Notes: generated from the letters alone by a model not told the origin. Counted from the first letter of the stretch, positions 11,382-24,840 are shown. The stretch: 64,000 nt of DNA from Welwitschia mirabilis (GCA_051453625.1 JBOZIK010000001.1:213476970-213540969); one strand, 5' to 3'. Translations and numbers: made by a program.

Positions 11382-12420
11382 TAGCTAATAACTTTACATC
11401 TCTTTTCATGCCTCTATCCCAATGTACCACCTATGCCTATATTGCTTGAATCACATGTTAACTCAAAATCCTTAATCTAATTAGATCCTTCTATAATAAG
11501 GTTAGATGTAATTTTGTCTTTTAGTTTATAAAAATATTTTTAACATTCTTCATTCCAATCAAATTTCACATCTTTTATGAGTAATAGATGGAGAGGTTTA
11601 TAAATTTTGGCATAATCATTAATTAATATTTGTTAGAAACCAATATGCCTAAGGAAATATCTAAGTTATTTGATATTAATATGTGGAGGAAGGTTATAAA
11701 TAATGGTAATTTAATCTTGGTTCATTATTATTTCTCCACTTGAAATGTGGTCACTCAACATAATACCATATTTTACTAGGAAGCGACTCTTCACCCAAGT
11801 CAAATGTAAGCCAACTTTTATGCAACAATATAAAATTTTTCCTAATATCTTCATGGTTTACTTAAAAGAAGCCCCAAAGATAGAAAAATCATCCATAAAA
11901 ATTTGAATAAATTTCTCAATTAAATTTAAAAATATTTTCATCATAACTCTTTAGAATGTACTTAGTGCATTACCTAAACCAAAGGGAATTATCCTAAAGG
12001 TAGAAGTCCCAAAGGATGAGATAAAGGTTGTTTTAATTTGATCCTCACTAGCTATGCAAACTTGGCTGTAGCCACTATAACCATTGACAAAATAATAAAT
12101 TGAGTGGCCTTGAATGCATCTAGTACTTGATTAAGAAATAACAATGGATAATGGTATTTCTTGGTTACCTAATTGAGTTTTCTAAAATCTATGAACATTC
12201 TTCATTTCGCATCTTTATTTGGCACTATAGTTAAGGAGCTAATCCACTTACCACCAGAAATGGCATATATAATTTTAGCATTTATGACTTTAGTGATTTC
12301 ATCTTTAATAATTTTATTAAGAACTAAATTAAGTATTCTTTGGATTTGCTTAATTAGTTTAGCATTATCCTCTAAATATATCTTATGTTAAATAATAAAT
12401 GAAGGAATTGTAATAATGTC
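11382..12420 (-). pseudogene. Athila-like reverse transcriptase and start of RNase H
   Basis: In translation order from the right: GGKWISSLTIVPNKD near 12190-12255; MFIDFRKLN near 12180; FVNGYSGYSQVCI at about 12055-12093; IIPFGLGNAL near 11968-12000; and the catalytic motif FMDDFSIF at 11883-11911. These match in order the plant Athila pattern SKWVSPVQVVPKK, DYRKLN, FLDGYSGYNQI, MPFGLCNAP and FMDDFSVFG, which I know from the family. Further on, ELTCDSSNIGIGGTLG (about 11412-11460) resembles the CDASDYAIGAVLGQ start of RNase H. The two catalytic Asp of FMDD are kept, but several stops break the frame. Expression of an active enzyme is not possible from this copy. Confidence 0.85.
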
Positions 12421-13260
12421 TTTATTGGTCAAAGCAAAAGCATGTATTTTTTATGTAATAAGATGAATTAAATCTTTTTCTTATTTACCAGTAAGTTGGT
12501 CACTAATCACAAATGTTTTATTAGATTATCCTATAAAAAGTTGTATATTAAACCATTGGGTAATTCCTTTAGCTAAATCATGTAATCCTTACAAAAATTT
12601 GATTTTCATTTCTAGTGAGTATTTCAAACATGTCATTTTATCCTTCATATAGATAATTACTTAAATGATCATTGTTATAATTGCAAGTATTTGAGGAACT
12701 AAGGCTACCTAGAATATTAGAATATTTGAGATGATAATCAAATATAGTCTCATCATGTAAGGTTAAGATCCTTTTCTCTATGAGGTGATGTTGGAGAAGC
12801 ATTATTAAACTAATGTCTTCATCAAATTATAAGTCTTCTTCTATGTATTTTTTAAGCTACATCAAAGACTCTAATCATGAATTTCCTATTATCATAAAGA
12901 CACTTAATCATACTAGTTCTAGTTTCTATGACATAATAAGCATTGGTATAAAAATCTCTCCCTAAAAGTAAAGGGTAGCCTCCATTATTCTTAACTTTAA
13001 TCACCACAACATTAGTTTGATGGTTGACCTCTTTAATTTAAATAAGTAGCTATTTAATGATTCCTATGGATCTCTTTTAATTATTGCATTATCCAACTCT
13101 AACACTATTTTTTTAGATTCCAACTTAGTATCTAAATCAAATTTCTTGCATATATGAAGTGGCATGATATTAACACTAGTTCTATTATTAATTAAGGCTT
13201 TTTTGATCTTTTTGTTTTATTTCAATATAACACTCACTCTTGTAGCCCCTAGGATTTTAA
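12421..13260 (-). pseudogene. Athila-like protease region
   Basis: Around 13143-13197 the minus strand reads RTSVNIMPLHICKKFDL. This matches the Athila protease core in which the family has an Asp-x-Gly-Ala-Ser stretch followed by VNLMP. Here the catalytic Asp position reads Asn and the Gly-Ala is lost. The downstream frame continues through a GGYPLLLGRDF-like segment near 12950-12990. Stops at several Gln codons break the frame. Confidence 0.65.
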
Positions 13261-15010
13261 CTTTTTAGCACTTTTGCATGAGTAATTTGGTCATGGACTG
13301 AGTAATAAATAATTTACTAGGTATGATCCTTTTTCATTTCCTTTTCATCATGTTTTTCCACACCTTGGCCTACTTTGGATTATCTTACAAGAGTTTTTGA
13401 AAAGTTAACTTAATACTCAATCTTATATTATGGACTTTATGTATTAATCATACATAGAATTAGTTTTTAATCTCTCAAGTCATGTTATTATGTATTTTTT
13501 ACTAGTTTTAAAAGGAAAACTTGGATTCTCAAGGAATTATATGTTATCATTGGTTGTGTTCTTTAGATCCTCATCATGGTTTGATGTTAAATCTTTGAAG
13601 GTAGTGTTAAGCCCACTTCTACACACTATTTTTTAATGTTTTTTAACATCATTAAAATTTGGGATGGTTAGGGTAGCAAAATCATGTTATTATCTTTTAT
13701 TTTTCTTCATTCACTATTGTAATACCCTAATGAGATTTTCTATTTTTTTCTTTGATTTTCCAAGTGTGTGTTTATGATTTCATGCATTTTTTTTAAGTTG
13801 TTCTATTGAATTCTAAAGTGTGTCACCTTGGTAACCTTGATAATAAGAAGAACTAGGGTAGAAACTTTAGTTTTTAAGTGTGTTTTTAAAAGAGGTCTTA
13901 AAGGTATGAAATGGTCCATTAGTTTTTGGTTAAAATTCACTATTCCTATTCATGTTAAATCTTTGATCAAAATTCCAATTCTCTTTAAAAGTATTTCTTT
14001 ACAAGTGGATAAGTCTAAACATTTCTTTATGATTGAAATCTATCTTTACAACTTTTACAATCGAAGTAAGAAGATGATGGTTCCTTACTTACTACCTTAG
14101 CATTAGATAGAAATCTATTATGCATATGTAATGCACTATTTTAATCCTTAAAAAGATTTTTATAATTCATGAGCTCTTCATGTTGCATTCTCTTAAGGTA
14201 TTTAAGTAGTTTTTCTAATTATGTTTCTTCCTTGGATTTAGATTTTTGCTATGTTTGGTTTAACTCTACTAGATCCTATAAACATTTTCATGCCACCTCT
14301 AATGATAAGTTGAGAAGGTTACCTCCACATGAAAAATTCTTCAAGCTATTTTATTTGGGTATTGAATCCATTGGAAAGATGACTAATTAACTCCTCTTTT
14401 AAGAACTCATCCATAGGGTTAAATGAATCTACAATAAGGAACCTTTCATATATCATTGCATAGTTTTAATGGGGCTATTGGGTGTAATTTATAATCTCTC
14501 TTCTTCTTTGTCTTAGGATGGCCTCACTCATTAAAGAATTTGATAATGACATTTTGAACTAATTTTTAACTCTTTAGAATTTTATGTGAAATCATTTTCA
14601 ACTAGTCTTTAAACTTTTCTCTAAGGGTAAAAGAAAAAATAGTTATGTATGTCATATTATTAATCTTCATTTTTCCATTTCTTTAAGTGAGAATTGCTTG
14701 TTCAATTTTAGATAGATGTTGAAGAAGATCCTCATCATCCTCACCTGAAAATGTGAGCTAGGGATTAAGGTTTTTCAATTGTACATCATCCTTGCTAGTA
14801 CATCAAAAGGTCTTTGGACTTATCTTTTCTTATTTGTAATGATTTATTTAAGGGATTATAAGGCAACATTAGTATTAGAATTCATGTCTAAAAAGGATGA
14901 AAGTTTATTTGAAGAAGAAAAAGATTTCTTAAAAGTGTTGCCTAATAAAGCATTAGGTGAAGAAGAAATTAAAGATGCACTTTGAGAAGTATCACAAAGA
15001 AAGATAAAAA
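13261..15010 (-). pseudogene. Athila-like gag region
   Basis: Long but broken minus-strand frames fill the space between PBS and protease, where gag belongs. I see FNPMDEFLKEELISHLSNG near 14375-14430. Nearer the protease there is a heptad-like stretch around 13700-13760 of the kind found in Athila Gag C-termini. No zinc knuckle is clear. The assignment rests mainly on position and on the certain RT downstream. Confidence 0.55.
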
Positions 15011-15304
15011 AATAGTCTTGCTATATTATAGAAATAGTTCTACCTCTAGTTCAGGACTAAAAAACAACTAATCCTTTTTTTATAGTTTTTTCAAAGAAAT
15101 ATCTTCCTCTAATATGGTTTACCATAACCTTGCATATTTCTGATAATCTTCTAAGTTTATTAAAATTAAAATGGCCAACTAGGAAAATTAAAATGCAAAC
15201 TTAGGAAAATAAAAATTAAACGTATAGCATTATAAAAATAAACAATATTGAGCTTAAGTTACTTAATTATGTAATGAGAATTAGCCTTCCAATATTTTTT
15301 TGCT
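15011..15304 (-). repeat. Athila-like leader, non-coding
   Basis: The roughly 300 bases between gag and PBS hold nothing recognisable. Confidence 0.4.
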
Positions 15305-15322
15305 TTCTTAATAATGGTACCA
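15305..15322 (-). other. Primer-binding site, tRNA-Asp type (heavily decayed)
   Basis: On the minus strand it reads TGGTACCATTATTAAGAA. It differs from TGGCGCCGTTGCCGGGGA at nine positions, every one C-to-T or G-to-A. It sits three bases from the LTR end at 15326, as a PBS should. Confidence 0.75.
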
Positions 15323-15325
15323 AAG

Positions 15326-16550
15326 TGATCAACTCTCAAGTGAACATCAAGGAGATATCTTTACTTTAACAATTTAACCTGTTCTTATCACAAAACACAT
15401 GCTAGTATAGGGTACAATCCAAATGTTGTAAATTAGTAAAGTAATTAGAGTATCATAAATATTAATTCATTCAAGAGAGAAATAAATGATTTTTGATTTC
15501 TTTTAATGAAGTAAAATAAAATTAACAATCCACATGATGGAATGAAATGAAGGACATGTAATAAAAATGAAAAATTTAATGCAATAAAAGTTAAAGTAAC
15601 CTAGATGCAATTAGCTCAATCAATTGTATTAACTTGTTATTAACCAAGTTGGCCTTTATATCCTATATTAATATTAGATCCAATCTTTTGTAATACACCA
15701 ACATAAGCTATGACGAAGACAAAGTGAAATATAATTAAGAGGAAAAAGCATACTTTATTAATCAAAATATACTTTTGGACATCCACCTATAAGTAATTAC
15801 CCATTAATTAAGGATATGCAATCGAACACTAAGAGTAGATCTTCTCATAAGTAGAAGGATGTATTATCCTAAAATGATCCAATATCATAAGAAATTTTGA
15901 TTATCAAAAGATGCTTAAAACAAGGGCTTAATGCCCTTTTATTGGAGAGGATAGGGTTGAGATGGTTAGGAGCCTTTAACTTAGAGTGGTAGGTGGTAGT
16001 TATAATGTTTATCATCTATCCTAAATAGAATGGATAAGATTCCTCATATTTTAGCATTAGGTGGAATCTTCATCTTGTAGCATTAGGTGGAACATTCCTC
16101 TTCTCAAGCTAGGTGAAGTTTATCATGATAAGTCCAACACTTGTCCTTTAAATCATGATGCCTCTACTAATTGATGCTATTACCATGTGTCTTTAACATC
16201 ACCATGTCACTTCCACATGGTGCTATCACATGTCTCTTAAACCATTGCCACATGTCATATGATTTCCTCAAATGCTCCATAATTAATTAGTTTTGAATTA
16301 AATTATTCTTAATTCTTTATCTTTAATCATTAGCATCAAAACTAATTAATTTTAGCACACACTTGCAAAAAGGATCTAAAAAAAGACTTTAAACATGATG
16401 TTAAATATGGCTAATTAGGCTCATAATAAGAATCTTGAATTCTAATATTTAACTAAAAAGCTTATATAATTTAATAAAACCTTTGAAAATGATTTTAAAG
16501 CATTCATTTAAAGTGTTAGTGTTGATGTTGTATTGAATTTTAATATTAAT
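15326..16550 (-). repeat. 5' LTR of the Athila-like element
   Basis: It begins (plus-strand reading) TGATCAAC next to the PBS. Its first 100 bases share AAAACACATGCTAGTATAG (15392-15410) with family-N LTRs (for example 31307-31325). The far end is approximate: by about 16560 the copia-1 gag frame is already readable. Length is near 1.2 kb. Confidence 0.6.
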
Positions 16551-17450
16551 GACAAACTTTAGTAAGTCCTTTCAGAAAAGTAATAGAGGTGGAGGCAGAA
16601 GCAATAGAGGTCAAGATTAAGGTAGAGGTCATAAATAGTACTCCTCGTAGAATACATCATCAAATACAAATACAACTACACTTTGTAAACAATGTTGAAA
16701 GGAATCTCATGGTGTAAAAACCTATACAGTAGTCATTAATGAAATTCAAAGTTTTAAAGATCATATAAATAACTTTTTTAATAATTAAGATGATAATTAT
16801 ACATCATATGATTAAGATAATAGTGAAGATACTCATTTTTCTAGCTTAGTTCATGCCACATAAACACAAAAAACATAGCCATTACATTATTTTACTGAAA
16901 TATCTTTCTATTAAAAAAATGTTGGTTATGTTGAAAGTATATTTAACCTAACTAAGATATTCTTAGAAAACATAGTGAATAATGTTAATTCTTTAATAAT
17001 AATCACATGGATCATGGACATAGATGCCACCTAGCATATCACTTAAAACAACATTGAACATAAGGTTATTAGCTTATGTCACCATGGCAAAGAAATCAAG
17101 ACAACCTAATGAAGGCATTAGCTCAATCACATTAAAATAGGCTAAATCTTTTTTATTTCATTTTTTCTAATGTTCTTTATATTTAGGCTGTGTAAAATAA
17201 TTTTTTTATAACTCTTACCTTTTGTAACTTATAGTTATGATATTTATCTAATCACTAATAATAAGCTATTATAAGTAGTTTATACTCCTAAAAGCTTAAT
17301 TATTATATGAGAAAAACTTTAAGATAAATTAACTAGACTTGAAGTACAAGCAACTATAGCTCATTTTATTTAACCTAGTGTTCATAATGATCTCTTTATT
17401 AATTCAAAAATAACCTTCTCTAATTCATATAAGATTACCAAAGAGAAATT
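16551..17450 (+). pseudogene. copia-1 gag C-terminus and protease
   Basis: An Arg/Gly-rich stretch (SNRGGGRSNRGQD, about 16578-16615) precedes a zinc-knuckle remnant at 16684-16725. This reads C-x2-C-x4-H with the last Cys changed to Tyr. At 17008-17043 WIMDIDATxHIT matches the copia protease core W-I-L-D-S-G-A-T-x-H-M-T. The catalytic Asp is kept, the following Ser-Gly has become Ile-Asp, and a TAG stands where Gln is expected. Confidence 0.75.
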
Positions 17451-18500
17451 ATGACATGCATGTATTTGCCATATTCATAGTAATAAACTAAACATATGAA
17501 TATCTTACTTAAAGTCTATGCTCAAACTTTAATTAAAACCTTTGAAATGTAAAGTTTGAATCATGGAAAAGTCTACTAGAAAATCATTTAATCAGTAGCT
17601 TTTAATATTATAAGAATGTTAAAACCTTTTTACACAAATGTATGTGGTTATATGCCTATTACAACTCTTCTTGATAGTCATTATTTCATCATTTTAATTG
17701 ATGATTTTACTAAAATGACAGGAAATTAATTTTGTAACTAATAATCATAGGCATTCTCCACTTTTAAATAATATAAACAAATGGTAAAAGTAAAGTTTAA
17801 AAGAAAAGCTAGTAGTCTTCCTAGTAACAATGGTGATGATTTTACTTAAAATAAATTTGAATAGATTTCATAATAGAATGAAATTCTTCATAAATTGATA
17901 ATTCTAAGTGTACCTTAGCAGAAAGGTATAGAAGAATGCAGGAATCACATACTATAAAATTATGAAAGAACTTTTTTCATATATAAAAATCTTCTAGCAT
18001 ATCTTTGAAATGAAGAAGTTCATACACCCAAAAAATGTTTAAATAGGATTATACATTCAAACAATTCTAAACCATTTCTATTTCAATAATGCTATGGTTT
18101 TCAACCTATATTAGCCATTTAAAAATTATTAGTTCTACTTATTTTTCACATGTTCTTCTTAAGCATCATATAAAACTTAATGCACATATCATCAAAGGAT
18201 CCTTGTAATTAGAAAAGTATACACTTTTTTCCCTCTTAAATAATTATGATCATTTTTTAAGATGTTATCTTGCTAAAATATAGGATGAATTAATGAGTTT
18301 AGATGATTAAATGAATGCATTATAGATATAAAAATCTAATGATTATTTATATGAACTCAAGTTTTCCAAATTTAAGGGACAAAATAAAAAGAAATGTATT
18401 TAAATTATTAAATCTTGTTATGATGGTAAGGTCTATACCAACACTTTCATAATGTATTTTTTTCATTCTAGTAATAGGATCCCTTCTTCATATATATAAT
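17451..18500 (+). pseudogene. copia-1 GAG-pre-integrase and integrase
   Basis: HACICHIHSNKL at 17454-17490 corresponds to the LWHxRLGH motif of the GAG-pre-integrase domain, with His-x-x-x-x-His spacing still visible. Integrase should follow. Its catalytic D, D and E residues cannot be assigned with confidence because the frame shifts repeatedly and stops are dense. Confidence 0.55.
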
Positions 18501-19600
18501 CTTATTTTCATATAATATGTTTAATAACCTTAGGGAATTCCACCTTTTTGGATGATAAAACTTCAAGTGAATCATTAGTTATTCCTTCATAAAGAAGTAT
18601 AGAACCCTAATAGATCCTTAAAGAGATGAAACTAGATGAAATAAGTGAGACAAGTACATGTAATTCCTAGAGTACAAGAATGTAACAATCAAACTTTATT
18701 GAGCTAGAACCTAAAAAATTGCATCTTACTGTAAATGATAAGCCTCTTAATTATGATGTAGCCACTTAAGATGTGAAATAAATATATGTAATGTAGACTA
18801 AGTGTAAAGCTCTAATGAAAAATATAACTTGAAAACTTATTGATCTATGTTTTTGAATAATAGTAGTGCTAAACAAATGGATGTTGAGAAATAAGTTTAT
18901 ATTGGATGAAACTTTTAATAAACTTAAGACATGATTTGTAGTTAAAGAATTTTTACAAAAACATAGAATTGACAATAATGAAGTTTTTACACTTGTAGCT
19001 AAATGACCTTTTATAAGAATTCTTATTTCTCTAGCTATACAATAAGGTTTTTTGATACATTAATTAGGTGGTAAAAATACCTTTTTTGGATGGTGATTTT
19101 AAGGAGGATACTTTCATGGCACAATCTTAAGAATTTAAAGTGAAGGATCTAGAATATAAAGTTAGAGGCTAAATAAATCTTTCTATGATTTAAAGCAACG
19201 AATACATATTTGATGTCAAAAGTTTTCTTATAAATAAAATAAATTAGTTTTCAAATGTGGGATTATCAAAATATTGATGGCACTTTATTCATTAGAAAAT
19301 AAGAAGATAAATTCACTTTTATTGTTATAGTTTTTTGATAATATCTTAATCATAGAAAATTATGTATAGTCATTTAGAATGAAAACTAAGGATGTAGCTA
19401 TAATCTTTAAATTTACTAATCTTAAATAAATGACATATTATTTGGATTTTAAAATTTAATAAGAAGATGGTAAGATTGGTTTTTATCAATAGAACTACAT
19501 TAAAGATCTTTTAAAAAATTTTTAGATGAAAATTTACAAGGAAATTTCTACACTAATAGAAGTGGAAATTAAATTATCAGAAGATGATGATTTATTACCT
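18501..19600 (+). pseudogene. copia-1 reverse transcriptase
   Basis: EFLQKHRIDNNEVFTLVAK at 18948-19004 matches the GYxQxxGIDYDETFAPVAK motif. KSFYDLKQ near 19174-19198 matches KSLYGLKQ. FFDNILII at about 19327-19350 stands in place of YVDDILII, so the first Tyr and the second catalytic Asp are altered (Tyr-Val to Phe-Phe, Asp-Asp to Asp-Asn). TYYLDFKI and FYQxNYIKDLLKNF follow near 19430-19525, as in the family (HYFLGLEV, SQxKYILDLLKKF). Confidence 0.8.
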
Positions 19601-20388
19601 CATGATGTTATAATGTATAGAAGGTTAGCTAGATGTATATTTATGCTTTTAAGATATAACCGAATATAGCATTTATAGCAAATAATACTAAGGTGTATAT
19701 CTAAATCACATTATAATCATTAAAGTGCAACTATTACAGTATAAAAATATTTGAAGTGCACATTGCATATGGTTTAGTGTATAAAAACAATTAAGAATTT
19801 AAATTATTTTCATACTTAGATATAGATCTTATGGGATATATAAATACTAAAAGATCAAAAACAAGGTGTATCACCTTTCTAGTTAATTCACCTATCTCAA
19901 GGAAGTCCAAGTTATAGAAGTTAATTGTAGATTCTTCAGCAAAAGTAGAGTGTGTTGTAGAATTAAAAACTTATAATAAGCTTGTTTGTATAGATAAACT
20001 ATTAATAATTATAATTATAATGAAAAGAAATAATAAATCTACATGTCAATAATCAATATAGAATCCACATGGCAAATAATATAATGTTTCATGAATGTAA
20101 AAGGCATATTCATATAAAGTATCAGTGAATTCAAGAACTTTTTTAAGAATAAACCATCATCTTGTCATATTGTCTAACTGCAGAATAAGTGGTGTACATC
20201 TTCACAAATCTAATAAATAGGTTAAAGCATATGTATTTTAGAAATCATATTGACTTGCAATTAAATAAGAACTCTTCAATAGGTTTAAAAATAAGTGCAA
20301 ATACAAATACATGTTTTTTAAAAACTCATTACAAAAAAAAGATGTATTATTAAGTCTCTATTAGTTATTACTTATAAAAATTAGGTTT
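19601..20388 (+). pseudogene. copia-1 RNase H and pol C-terminus
   Basis: YRRLARCIF near 19617 matches YRSLVGSLM, and QKYLKCTLHM near 19740-19772 matches LRYLKGTxxxG. Further on VNSPISRKSK (19880-19910) matches the PISWSSKKQ stretch. FHECKRHIHIKYQ near 20090-20130 matches FHDRTKHIDIRYH near the end of copia polyproteins. In-frame stops are frequent. Confidence 0.75.
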
Positions 20389-20401
20389 AAAGCAGGAGAA
20401 G
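20389..20401 (+). other. Polypurine tract of copia-1 (candidate)
   Basis: AAAGCAGGAGAAG is followed by TGTTTAGTTG. This resembles the usual copia junction AAGTGGGAGAATGTT between pol and 3' LTR. Confidence 0.6.
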
Positions 20402-22690
20402 TGTTTAGTTGTACTTTCTTAAGAAGATTAAAACCCTATAATAATTAGTTTATTGGCATGGAAATAACTAAATTATATATAATGGCTTACCTAGTGTTGA
20501 GAAGCATCTAATTATTTTTATTTTTTTTTATGTATGCTTAGTTATCTAGTATTTAAAAACTTTTAAAGCCACCTTAGATATCTTCATCACTTTAGTTTTG
20601 TATTAGTGATATTCTTATCTAGAATGATACATGTGATTTTAGAGAGGACCTACTAGTTAAAATATCTTTAATCCACTTGAATAGTGATGCTAGATATTCT
20701 TGTAGTTTTAGAATTGCATTTCCATGGGGTTTTTCTTTAAGTGATCTCTTTTTCCTGAAAATATTTTATTTTTATGTTTGCATTATCGATGCATTAATCC
20801 TTTAATTATTAAAGTAGAAATGTTAGAATATGTTAGTTTTATAAGGCTTATGTTTTGTTCCACATCTACAAGGAACTAGAATCACTTTAGATAGTTAAGT
20901 TTTGAATCCTTGCTTGCTTATTATAATAATTAATCAAATATGAACATTATTTAAAAGATCTTTAAATCTTGTCATGTATTTTTCCCTTTACTTATTAAAG
21001 CCTTGGGTAGATCATTCCAGATAATGTTGCTTGTAGATTTCTTCAAAAGATATACATTATGATTAATTTGGAATTATGATATTTGTATGATATTTTAGGT
21101 AATTAACCTTAATTTTAGATTAGTTTTCATAGTTTTGGTGTTTTTAATATTTGTTTTATGAAAAATTCTATTTTCCATGAAAAAAGAAATTAACCAAAAG
21201 AATTTATTTTTCATGAGAAAATAGATTGATTTAAAAAGATATCCAAATGTTAAAATCAAATAATTCCATTTATGTAAATGCATCTAATATACATGGTAAT
21301 ATTTTTTAAATTAAAAATTTTATAAGGAGATATATACTATTTACAAAATATTTACATAAATGACATATGAAATCCTTGCATTACTCATTTATTCATGTGT
21401 TTTAATTAAGTTAAAAAGAAAAATTATTTGATAAACATAAATGATTAATGTAATTGGTAAAAAAAAGTGAATACAAAAATTGCGTATACTTCATTGTATC
21501 ATGACATTTTCTTTCTTATGTTTTATGTTAATGGATTTAATAGATTTAAAAATTAATGAGCATGTGAATAGTGCATGCATTCTTATTCATAAATAAAGAA
21601 TGATGAAAGAGTATATTTTTCTCTACCATGTATTTTATCCTTCTTGATATATGTAAAAGTACTTATTTTACAAAACATTTGTTTTTTTCATTGGACTTGA
21701 AAAACATTATCTCATTATGATGCATGATAGTTTTGAAATTGATGCTTAGGAAAATATTTATTATTTTAATATATATTACATGGTGTTCAATGTATGTTTT
21801 AACCTGATTAAATATGGTTAGGGCCATATGAAGTATTAGGAGGAAATTACTATAAGGAAATGATATATGTAATTAACATTATAAATAAATAAAAATATCA
21901 ATTTTTAAAACAAGAAGATAACATTATGAGCTTTGTAAAACAAAATGTATACTTAACATAATAATTTAACTTAGGAAAAGGAAATCAAGTGTAAATATTT
22001 CAAATTAAAGAATAAAGAAATCTTCTGGTCAAATTACATATATAGTGGAAGCACATAAGCATCGAACCAACAAAATACTTAACATGAATTTATATGAAAA
22101 TATTAATATTATCTTATCCAACTATCACTTTTCATGATAAAATAATTATTTCTCTTAAGTTGCATACAAGTAATTAAAGCACATAACTTAAAATTATCAT
22201 GAAGAACCACATGTGTAAAAGCATAATTTTATTAGATGTAAAAAAGTAAAAACTATAAAATAGAAAGTAATAATGTTTATAAATATTTAATTTGATTTTA
22301 AAAAATGTTGTATATCACATGAATAAGTGAATAAGTTTAATCCCTCAAATCTATTAAAGTAATTTTCATAAAAAAATAATTTTTCTTGAAGCATTCCTTA
22401 CTTTTAATTATATAATATAGATAAAATTAAGTAATTTAGTCATTTCTTCCATTCTATACAAATGTTACAGCAACTTAGAATCAAAAGATAGCACTTGAGA
22501 AGTAATATTTTTGAAATCAACATAGAAAACCATTTGAATTAAATAAGATTTTCACTATTTTGATACGATTGGCTTAAAAGAAAACTCTTCACTTATCATG
22601 AAATGCATTATAAAAGTAGTAAAACATTCATATTAGATTCCACATTAATAATTAATTGATAAAAACTAATATATGAGTGCTTACAAAATT
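20402..22690 (+). repeat. Probable copia-1 3' LTR start, then unassigned AT-rich DNA
   Basis: TGTTTAGTTG at 20402 is a plausible LTR start, but the far LTR end cannot be fixed because no second copy is in the window. Beyond about 20850 I see no gene, no recognisable domain and no repeat shared with the rest of the window. Confidence 0.4.
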
Positions 22691-24840
22691 TGTTAGCATT
22701 TTTTTAACTACATTATATTTATGTTTATGCCATTCAGGTTATAATACTAGTTTATTTCATCTCCTTATTCATGTAGGTGTGATAACATAACTTATCTACT
22801 TATCATGGACCAACTCAAGTGTGATGATTCAACTCATCATTGTGCTATTTAGGTATGGAAGACCCTAACTCCTTTTCTCCATAAAAAGGTAAAAGGGCAA
22901 GGATTTTGTAGGAGTTCATATTGTGGTTAAAACTATTAATGGCATCATAAATGTATCTAAGAAAAACTTGAGTTGAAGTTTATAATAAATGCCTATGTAA
23001 TCAAAAGTCATCATTAAGATGCACTTATTCTTGATCGTTTATTATTTTCTAATTATTTATGTAGTCATATTTTCAATTAATATTTTCATGCACCCAATAC
23101 TTTATGTATTTGTTGATGATCTTACCTATCAATGGTCATAACACTTTAGTAATATGACTTTCTTTGTGTAAGTCTAGCTTATGAATTAAAAATAATAAAA
23201 AGAGAATAATATGAAAATAAGAACAATTAAACTTGGTAGCAAATTCAAATGCTAAAACTTAATACTATGAATAAGTATGGATGGTAGCATAAATGACATG
23301 AGTGCCACTTGAACATCATCTCTTCATATTATTGCAAACATGTAAGATGTAAGCGATTAGGTGTCTACATTTAAAAATTAACATTTCAAGCAAGTATGGT
23401 AGATTAATTTGTCATATGGAGAAATATTAAATTTATTTTTTACCACAAAATTATTTCCTTTATATTTTTTATTATTCTTCATGAAATTATAAACTTTTTC
23501 CTAACATAAGTTAGGTTTATTATTACCTTTTGAAGTAGATTGCATAAAATGAAAAATTCTAGTAAATAATGCCAGTGCCACCATCTAGGTTTATTAGCAC
23601 CATCACTCTTCTGAGGAAAAGTAATTCAACACTAATGTTCTTATGTTCTTTGTGCAAGTTCATCATTTTAAACTTATGGACTCAATGAGATGTAAATTAA
23701 AATAAACCTTTAAACTCAACAATACATTATATAAGAGTAAAATAACATGTCATAATGACATGTAGCAGCAAAGAGCATGATTACATGGAAGACACATGAC
23801 ATAAGATCTGTTGGTAATGTCATTAACAGTTAGAGGATATGACATCACTTTTTTTGCATTAGGATATAATTAATCCTCCCTTAGGGCTACATGTCAAAAT
23901 TTGTAACTTCCTCCTTAAGTAACCACCTTAGCGTAACTTCCCTTATGTAATTTCCCACTAAATGTATTAGGACGAAGCCAAGCCTTCTGTCATCTATAAA
24001 AGTGATTTTAAAGTTATTGTAATGGATTTTTTGGTTGGATAAATGTGGCGGAAAATCTTGGAGTGCTCTAATCATCTTCCTTGGGGGTGAACTATTCTAA
24101 GGCTAGTTGAAGATTCCACATACTTTAACTCTCTATTTATTCATGTAATGTATATTTTTAGTTTTAATATAAGAATTGGCTTTTCATTCTTTCATTGTTA
24201 ATGCATGTTAATTTGGCATCAATAATATTTAGGTGATGCTAGTCCTTAAATAGATTTTATTCTTTTATTATTGATGCACATTAAATTTTTATTATCAATA
24301 CCTATGTAAAAATACTTTATTATCAAGTTATTTTATCATTGAATAAGTTTATTGGGGTTACTTATATGATTTTTTTAGTTGCTATAATTTGATGGATCTC
24401 ATGCATAATCATTCATACTTTCCATGATTATAAAGGACTATGAAGGTTTAGAGAAACTGAATAATGCATCAAAACTCATGTGGAAGATGAGATTATACGT
24501 CCATACCTAAACATTATTAACTTGATGATTTTAGTTGTGTTTTAAGAATACAAGAGATATTGGAGTAAAGGTGGAGTTTTGAATCAACTTGATAGATCTT
24601 TGAAGCATATATATTACCTTATGACATTAATCGAAGATCACTTTACAAAAATTAACTTGTAGTTTTTCTTTTTTTCTTTTTGAGTTTTATTGTGAGTTAG
24701 TAATTTAATGTTTCTCCTATTAATTTATGGCATATATATTCCTATGGAATAATGATACTAGATTCTTACCTAGTTTAAGTTTGATTCATTGTACTTAAAC
24801 GAATAATATTTTAATAGTGTTATTGGGGATATTGACATGA
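22691..24840 (+). repeat. Detached copia-2-type LTR
   Basis: It starts TGTTAGC, as the copia-2 3' LTR starts TGTTGG at 63030. It is collinear with that LTR for about 0.68 kb, and with the split 5' LTR (36385-36816 plus 55877-56870) for the rest. No polypurine tract precedes it and no PBS follows, so it is a solo LTR or a fragment. The right edge is approximate. Confidence 0.65.
23995..24002 (+). promoter_or_regulatory. Likely LTR TATA box
   Basis: TATAAAAG has a homologue in the copia-2 5' LTR (TATAAAAAGG at 56036-56045), with similar flanks. Confidence 0.5.

Larger units (their letters stand above)
11382..16550 (-). mobile_element. Athila-like Ty3/gypsy element, 5' half
   Basis: Reading leftward from about 16550 there are an LTR, a tRNA-Asp-type PBS (15305-15322), gag, protease, reverse transcriptase and the start of RNase H. 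The element stops abruptly at 11382, where the family-N LTR ends. The rest of RNase H, integrase, any third ORF and the 3' LTR should lie left of the family-N array, outside the window. On the right its LTR interrupts the gag of copia-1. The right boundary (about 16550) is approximate. Confidence 0.75.
16551..20401 (+). mobile_element. Ty1/copia element copia-1 (5' truncated)
   Basis: The domains run in copia order on the plus strand: gag zinc knuckle, protease, GAG-pre-integrase, integrase, reverse transcriptase, RNase H, then a polypurine tract. The start is cut within gag by the Athila-like LTR, so the 5' LTR and most of gag are missing. All frames are broken by many stops. Confidence 0.85.
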
